A DNA stretch of 9,650 bases, from positions 1-9,650 of the forward strand of contig CAJUQZ010000155.1 of NCBI GenBank assembly GCA_910588755.1, written 5' to 3'. This stretch comes from an uncultured Lachnospiraceae bacterium (GTDB lineage Bacteria; Bacillota; Clostridia; Lachnospirales; Lachnospiraceae). The notes beneath the pieces were generated by a model. It made no database searches. It was given only the letters and a program-made list of their open reading frames with translations, and had not been told where the DNA came from. Every line of letters begins with the position of its first letter. The first letter of the stretch is position 1. Below, piece after piece: positions 5,914 through 9,650 of this stretch. The position numbers and the translations under genes are program-made.

Positions 5914-6990
5914 TTAATAAAGGACTGTAGCGCTAATTGCCGAATCTTTGATCTTAGGAACCATTAATGGTCTCGACTGCTGTGCCAATGTCCGCACGCT
6001 GTCATGTGTATTATAGGTAACATGTGGTACACGCTTATTTACATATGTATGGAACTGTTTATCCGACTCCTCCATTTGGGTGATTGCCCCATACATGCAC
6101 TTGCCCATCTTGGGAGCTGTAACAGCTATTTTCCCTGATGGAACAAACGGCTTTATTTTTCCATCCTCAATGTCCACATATTCCTCCGAGTAACAGATCA
6201 ACTCCAGTACGATTCCCATACAGTTAATTTTCCCATATGATGTAGCCCCGTCTGGAAGCTGCTGCGGGTCGATATCCGCCAGGTTCAGCCGTCTGTTATC
6301 AAGCAGCTTCTGAATATAATCATTGTTGATGATCACATTTCCGACCTCATCACCAAAAATCACATCCGATGCCCGGAGTCCCCGATTTTTTAACATTTTG
6401 GCGATAATGTACAAATCGGCAATAATAACATCATTTGTCCTGCTCCACGGTGCTGCGGGAACATATACTGCCGTATTCTGCTCTCCATCATAAAAATGAA
6501 TCTCATACTCCTCGTACTCGCCTGAACCGTATTTGTCAGCATACTGCCGGAATGAATACCCATTATCAAAGAGTGTCCGTGACGACATACATTCCTCGCT
6601 TGTATCAATCATTCCGTTTAGTTCTGTCAGGTCATTTTTAAGGATCTGCCCTTCCCTTGCTGCAGGCGTTTTCTGTGAAAACAAGGTCTCGCCAAACTGC
6701 TTCTTTTTCAGGTCATCTACCGTGAGAGTCCGTTCAGGCGCAATATAGGGCGGTGTAAGCCGTTCTGTCCTGTACCCGTCCCTTGGAACCGCGATTCCTC
6801 CCTTTCTGGGCATCACAAACGGCGCCATTTTTCTTGATTTCTCATCCTTGTACTCGACCAGTACGTCCTCCGTGACAAACATGTCTTCATCTGACGTTTC
6901 GAAATACCTGTCACGTAAAAAAGTCGGACGCTTCGGCATAAGCTGCATCGCCGCTATCATGGTCTGTGTCTGGTAAATATCAATTGCCAT
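5914..6990 (-). CDS. Major capsid protein, lambda gpE-like
   Basis: The 358-residue main shell protein, close to lambda gpE (341 residues) in length and expected to adopt the HK97 fold. Visible landmarks are an N-terminal arm with TFLRDRYFETSDEDMFVTEDVLVEYKD-type sequence (residues about 23-50), MPRKGGIAVPRDGYRTERLTPPYIAPERTLT-type sequence (about 60-90, the family's 'P.v.p.....R.g...... PP.i.p...' region), then an E-loop-like helical section, a YVPAAPWS segment, a GLRASDVIFGDEV segment and a C-terminal domain ending SRPLMVPKIKDSAISATVLY. The start at 6990 is preceded by AGGAGG with an 11-base spacer. It lies in the expected place after decoration and before the FI-position gene. The frame shows no damage. 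The assignment is strong from length, order and motifs. Confidence 0.92.
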   Translation of the reverse strand: MAIDIYQTQTMIAAMQLMPKRPTFLRDRYFETSDEDMFVTEDVLVEYKDEKSRKMAPFVMPRKGGIAVPRDGYRTERLTPPYIAPERTLTVDDLKKKQFGETLFSQKTPAAREGQILKNDLTELNGMIDTSEECMSSRTLFDNGYSFRQYADKYGSGEYEEYEIHFYDGEQNTAVYVPAAPWSRTNDVIIADLYIIAKMLKNRGLRASDVIFGDEVGNVIINNDYIQKLLDNRRLNLADIDPQQLPDGATSYGKINCMGIVLELICYSEEYVDIEDGKIKPFVPSGKIAVTAPKMGKCMYGAITQMEESDKQFHTYVNKRVPHVTYNTHDSVRTLAQQSRPLMVPKIKDSAISATVLY

Positions 6991-7007
6991 ATAATCTATT
7001 TCCTCCT

Positions 7008-7385
7008 TTACATCAATGCGCCTTCCATCAGTATTCCGGCATCACGCAGATCTTTGCAGTCTTTTATTGACAACTGGTATCCGTCTGCAACAATCAGGCT
7101 TTGTGTGATAAATTTCCCTGTCTCATATGCCACACCGACCACATCTTCCGTGGCAGATGTCACTGCAGGTTCAGCCAGAATGTACGATGCTGTTTTCCCT
7201 TCCTCACCACTCAAAAGACTGCACTTGCCATCCGTATCATCCGCTGCCAGTACAGCCCCCCTTTTAAGATATGTCTCACCATCTTCCGTGGCAGCTATAG
7301 TCACGGAAACTACACTCATTGGGAAATCTGCATCTGCAACAAGCATTTCCGGCCTACAGCTTCCAATCACTTCTCTTCCCGTCAT
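7008..7385 (-). CDS. Head decoration protein, lambda gpD-like
   Basis: A 125-residue protein in the place of lambda gpD (110 residues), between protease/scaffold and major capsid. Decoration proteins trimerise at the three-fold axes of the expanded capsid and stabilise it against DNA pressure. The N-terminal part holds a beta-type stretch (FPMSVVSVTIAATEDG) followed by LKRGAVLAADDTDGK and the segment ASYILAEPAVTSATEDVVGV, with GAVL and the 'YILAEPV.. ' pattern typical of this family. The start at 7385 is chosen because GGAGG lies 8 bases upstream. Longer in-frame starts would run into the end of the protease gene. The stop is 17 bases before the capsid ATG, so the two are probably translated from the same message. 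Family assignment rests on motif memory and position. Confidence 0.8.
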   Translation of the reverse strand: MTGREVIGSCRPEMLVADADFPMSVVSVTIAATEDGETYLKRGAVLAADDTDGKCSLLSGEEGKTASYILAEPAVTSATEDVVGVAYETGKFITQSLIVADGYQLSIKDCKDLRDAGILMEGALM

Positions 7386-7398
7386 TACATTTCCCTCC

Positions 7399-7818
7399 CT
7401 ATCTGGTTTCTGGCGCAATCCCGGCTATCAGGGCGGCACCGTCCATAATATCTTTCTGCGCCTGCTCTTCCGCAGATAGATTACTGTTTGGCGCTGGTAC
7501 AATTTCTTCTGAACCGGAATTTCTGACATCCTCTTTCATATTATTCAAAAACGTTTGTCCGGCATCATTCTGGGATTTTAACGCTTCCAGTGCAAGATCT
7601 GCGGCAGACATCTTCATCTCACCATATTTTGCTTTCTTCACCAGCGCCTTGTCAGCGATCTTCCCGGCAATCTCATCAATGGATTTCAGACGATTGAGCT
7701 CGTTACTCACCGCCATATCGACTGCCTGCTGCGTATTCGTCTGCGCCGACTGTATGGCATCATTCCTGATCTGGTCAACAAGTTCTGGCTCCTGCTTCAT
7801 CAGCTCCTCCAAAGTCAT
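7399..7818 (-). CDS. Nested internal capsid scaffold protein (Nu3-like)
   Basis: This reading frame shares frame and stop with the protease gene and begins at the internal ATG at 7818, giving 139 residues that start MTLEELMKQEPELVDQI. The sequence AGGAGGAG (7834 to 7827) ends 8 bases before this ATG, one of the best ribosome binding sites in the window. The predicted protein is charged and helical, with alternating Glu/Asp/Lys and Ala/Gln, no obvious domain, and a Pro/Glu-rich patch (SEEIVPAPNSNLSAEEQAQ) near the C-terminus, as expected for a scaffold that assembles inside the procapsid and is then removed. In lambda, Nu3 is made in this way from inside gene C. Independent expression is inferred from the ribosome site and family precedent; it is not shown by the sequence alone. 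Confidence 0.65.
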   Translation of the reverse strand: MTLEELMKQEPELVDQIRNDAIQSAQTNTQQAVDMAVSNELNRLKSIDEIAGKIADKALVKKAKYGEMKMSAADLALEALKSQNDAGQTFLNNMKEDVRNSGSEEIVPAPNSNLSAEEQAQKDIMDGAALIAGIAPETR

Positions 7819-8598
7819 ATGTTTTTCTCCTCCTGTCTGTATATTTTCTATAACATCCGGCTGCTTTCCGGCAGTTACCTCCTCATATACCTGTATATAA
7901 TCAGGTATATCCATAAATCCTTTTACCGACATCGGTATCCCATTGACAATCATGATGCTTCTGTCTTTATTGATACTCATGGTCACAGGCTTCCCCATAT
8001 CTGCGATCCCATCAGCAAATCCATTGTCAACAGCGTCCTGCGCCGACATCCATGTGGTTTTTGTCAGCATACCTTTCACTTTTTCCCGATCAAGCCCCGT
8101 ACAGGCTGCATATATATCAGCAATAGACTTGTCGATTGCATTCAGCTGCGATATGCTGTCCTTCAATTCGTTGGCGTTGTACCGTCCAAACATAAAAGAA
8201 GATGCACCATGAATCATCGTTAATGATCCATTGCACACCTTCCTGTGTCCTCTCGTGCCGCCCTGCGCTATGATCGACGCAGCACTTGCAGCCAGACCGT
8301 CAACCACGGTACTGACAATCCCCTTAAATTCCCTCATGCGGTTGTATATCGATATACCCGCAAAGACCTCGCCGCCCGGCGAATTAATATGGAATGTTAC
8401 CTTCGACTTGCTTTTCAGCCGTTCCATATCATTTAAAAAATCAGCAAGGACAATATACATTCCCTCGATCCTGTCCCCCCACCAGTCCGTAGGAATCTCC
8501 GACACTACTTCGCCGTACATATTGACCTCTGCCTCATCATCATTGTCAATAATATTGTAAGGCTTCATGCCCTGCGGCATCTTAAATGATACAGACAT
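7399..8598 (-). CDS. ClpP-like head maturation protease with C-terminal scaffold domain
   Basis: This is the prohead protease that processes scaffold and head proteins during capsid maturation. With ATG at 8598 it is 399 residues. Residues about 20-205 carry the ClpP/S14 (SppA-like) fold: NSPGGEVFAG (72-81, oxyanion region), GLAASAAS (101-108, nucleophile Ser105), TMIHGASS with His130, and WMSAQDAVDNGFADGI at about 183-198. The place where ClpP has its third catalytic residue holds Thr181; I align this by eye only. Residues about 210-260 are a linker, and 261-399 are a charged, helical, Gln/Ala-rich scaffold region. The start at 8598 has AGGA 8 bases upstream and sits just after the portal stop. 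An in-frame ATG at 8649 would overlap the portal end by 41 bases and has no spaced ribosome site, so I prefer 8598. The next gene starts 13 bases after its stop. The layout matches lambda gene C with nested Nu3. Confidence 0.9.
   Translation of the reverse strand: MSVSFKMPQGMKPYNIIDNDDEAEVNMYGEVVSEIPTDWWGDRIEGMYIVLADFLNDMERLKSKSKVTFHINSPGGEVFAGISIYNRMREFKGIVSTVVDGLAASAASIIAQGGTRGHRKVCNGSLTMIHGASSFMFGRYNANELKDSISQLNAIDKSIADIYAACTGLDREKVKGMLTKTTWMSAQDAVDNGFADGIADMGKPVTMSINKDRSIMIVNGIPMSVKGFMDIPDYIQVYEEVTAGKQPDVIENIQTGGEKHMTLEELMKQEPELVDQIRNDAIQSAQTNTQQAVDMAVSNELNRLKSIDEIAGKIADKALVKKAKYGEMKMSAADLALEALKSQNDAGQTFLNNMKEDVRNSGSEEIVPAPNSNLSAEEQAQKDIMDGAALIAGIAPETR
7827..7834 (-). promoter_or_regulatory. 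Strong internal ribosome binding site for nested scaffold
   Basis: On the minus strand this reads AGGAGGAG, followed by AAAAACAT and an in-frame ATG at 7818. It lies at codons 255-258 of the protease gene, in the linker between protease and scaffold domains. The position is functionally sensible for making free scaffold in excess over protease. Confidence 0.7.
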
Positions 8599-8608
8599 CG
8601 GTCCATTC

Positions 8609-9577
8609 CTATAATTCCTCATCACTGTCTGAGTCATCTTCCTTATCATCCTCCTCTTCCATCATTGTCAGTTTTGACAGCCTGTCCTCCAGCTCATCTA
8701 TTTTCCTAAACTCCATCTCTAGCTGGTCTATATTGGTATCCCAGTCAGATCCGTTAATTTTGGCTGCCGCTGCCTCATGGGTAGTCAGACCGTTTTGAAT
8801 GGAAAGAATTTCAGCATTTACTTCCTTGACCGGATCAAGCTGTCCCTGTGATGGTCCTATCCATTCACTTCCCAGCCACGCCTCCCTCACAAGCGGATCA
8901 CTGAAAAATCCCGGAGCATTTACCCGTCCCCTGGCTATTGCTTCCGACAGCCATATTTCATATACTGGCTTACAGAAAGAAGATGCAAACCAGTTCCGGT
9001 ACATCTTAAAAGCTTTCCACGCTTCAAGCAGCGCTGCCCTTGACGCCGAATAACTCGCTGTAAATTCTTTTATGAGCAGTTCTGCCGGAATCTCCAATGC
9101 CGCACCGATCTGTTTGCACATAGCCTTGAAAAAGGGTTCAAACCCGTTATTGGGTCTCTTTGTCTCGACTAGCTCAACACTTTCTCCGGGATTCATGACA
9201 TTTACATTTCCAGAACCCATCTCATACTCGTTTGGATCGTAACTGACCTGATCATCTGCCTCCTGGCCGTCTCCAACTTCATTGAACGGCATTCCATCTA
9301 CACCTGTCGGTGCTTCCGATTTAATAAATACAGAAAAAAACGCCTGTACTACTGCTGCCATTATTTCCGCTTCTGTGTACCTTTTAATCTGCAGTAGTGG
9401 TTCGATGATTGGTGCCAGATATGTCACACCCCTGTATTGCTCTGGTCTCTCCGTATTCATGACGTGCATCACATTGGGGAGACCTGTTTTCTGTCCGTAT
9501 GCCTCAATCCTTACCCAGTCCGTCTTTTCATATGTAATCTGGTACGGATATGTATTTCGGAACCAGTACGCAACCAC
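8609..9577 (-). CDS. Phage portal protein, lambda gpB-like, N-terminus missing
   Basis: Portal proteins form the dodecameric ring at one capsid vertex, through which DNA is packaged and ejected and on which the tail is mounted. The 322 residues from a GTG at 9577 resemble the C-terminal two thirds of lambda-family portals (lambda gpB is 533 residues): an early VVAYWFRNTYP segment, then ERPEQYRGVTYLAPII, MNPGESVELVETKRPNNGFEPF, IPAELLIKEFTASYSASRAALLEAW, and REAWLGSEWIGPSQGQLDPVKE followed by a GLTTHEAAAAKINGSDW stretch. The C-terminus is a strongly acidic tail (EEEDDKEDDSDSDEEL). Portal-like coding continues in the same frame upstream to about 9637, then meets TGA at 9640-9638. AAGGAGG lies 5 bases before the GTG, but those bases also encode the natural-looking KEGGVVAYW, so this may not be a real start. 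The gene may be partial, frameshifted or truncated. It ends 10 bases before the protease start. Confidence 0.88.
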   Translation of the reverse strand: MVAYWFRNTYPYQITYEKTDWVRIEAYGQKTGLPNVMHVMNTERPEQYRGVTYLAPIIEPLLQIKRYTEAEIMAAVVQAFFSVFIKSEAPTGVDGMPFNEVGDGQEADDQVSYDPNEYEMGSGNVNVMNPGESVELVETKRPNNGFEPFFKAMCKQIGAALEIPAELLIKEFTASYSASRAALLEAWKAFKMYRNWFASSFCKPVYEIWLSEAIARGRVNAPGFFSDPLVREAWLGSEWIGPSQGQLDPVKEVNAEILSIQNGLTTHEAAAAKINGSDWDTNIDQLEMEFRKIDELEDRLSKLTMMEEEDDKEDDSDSDEEL

Positions 9578-9650
9578 TCCCCCCTCCTTGTTTACTTGTG
9601 TGCTCTCGGAAACTCGAACCCCTTGTTCTATAAGGCTTCAAAAATTTCCG

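Noticed and set aside
8598..8649. Longer protease start at ATG 8649
   Set aside because: The AGGAGG there touches the ATG directly with no spacer and is explained by the acidic codons of the portal tail. The ATG at 8598 has a better spaced site and falls right after the portal stop.
9610..9640. tRNA T-arm-like GGTTCGAG near the right edge on the minus strand
   Set aside because: The flanking bases do not form a proper five-pair T stem, there is no acceptor end, and the sequence reads as portal-like protein.

Overview
This window is part of the virion-structure (late) module of a tailed bacteriophage or prophage. Every gene I can support lies on the minus strand, so the operon reads from position 9650 down to 1. 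Spacing is tight: stop-to-start gaps are mostly 2 to 35 bases, and most starts follow a strong AGGAGG-type ribosome binding site. Moderate GC, these strong Shine-Dalgarno sites and the overall protein flavour suggest a Bacillota host, probably a gut Clostridia/Lachnospiraceae-type bacterium. That host call is an inference. I see no tRNA, integrase, attachment site, CRISPR array or insertion sequence.

Head half (about 9637 to 5152), lambda-like in gene order and sequence: portal protein (gpB-like, 5' end cut or damaged), a ClpP-fold head protease with a nested, separately translatable scaffold domain (lambda C/Nu3 arrangement), a gpD-like head decoration protein, a gpE-like major capsid protein, a small acidic protein with a SAP/HeH-like helical motif in the lambda FI position, and an FII-like head-tail connector.

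Tail half (about 5141 to 1), contractile and P2/Mu-like: a putative tail terminator, tail sheath, tail tube (P2 FII-like), a tail assembly chaperone with an overlapping -1 frame extension, and a TP901-type tape measure protein that runs off the left edge near its C-terminus. The portal, protease, scaffold, capsid and decoration proteins would build the procapsid. The connector and terminator would join head to tail. The chaperone pair would load the tape measure and allow tube and sheath to polymerise around it.

Four observations deserve attention. (1) The tail sheath reading frame is broken at about 3783-3802 by a 20-base insertion that creates a 35-base near-perfect palindrome (3788-3822) plus an 8-base direct repeat. 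This looks like a template-switch mutation; a ribosome-hopping gap is a more exotic alternative. (2) A canonical slippery heptamer AAATTTT (2143 to 2137, minus strand) lies in frame inside the chaperone gene, just where an open -1 frame begins, predicting a 180-residue gpG-GT/E-E' type fusion. (3) A strong internal ribosome binding site and ATG at 7818 predict a separately made 139-residue scaffold. (4) An in-frame TGA at 9640-9638 interrupts what looks like portal coding sequence. The two lesions (1 and 4) together suggest a decaying, non-contractile prophage, unless they are sequence errors or are bypassed.
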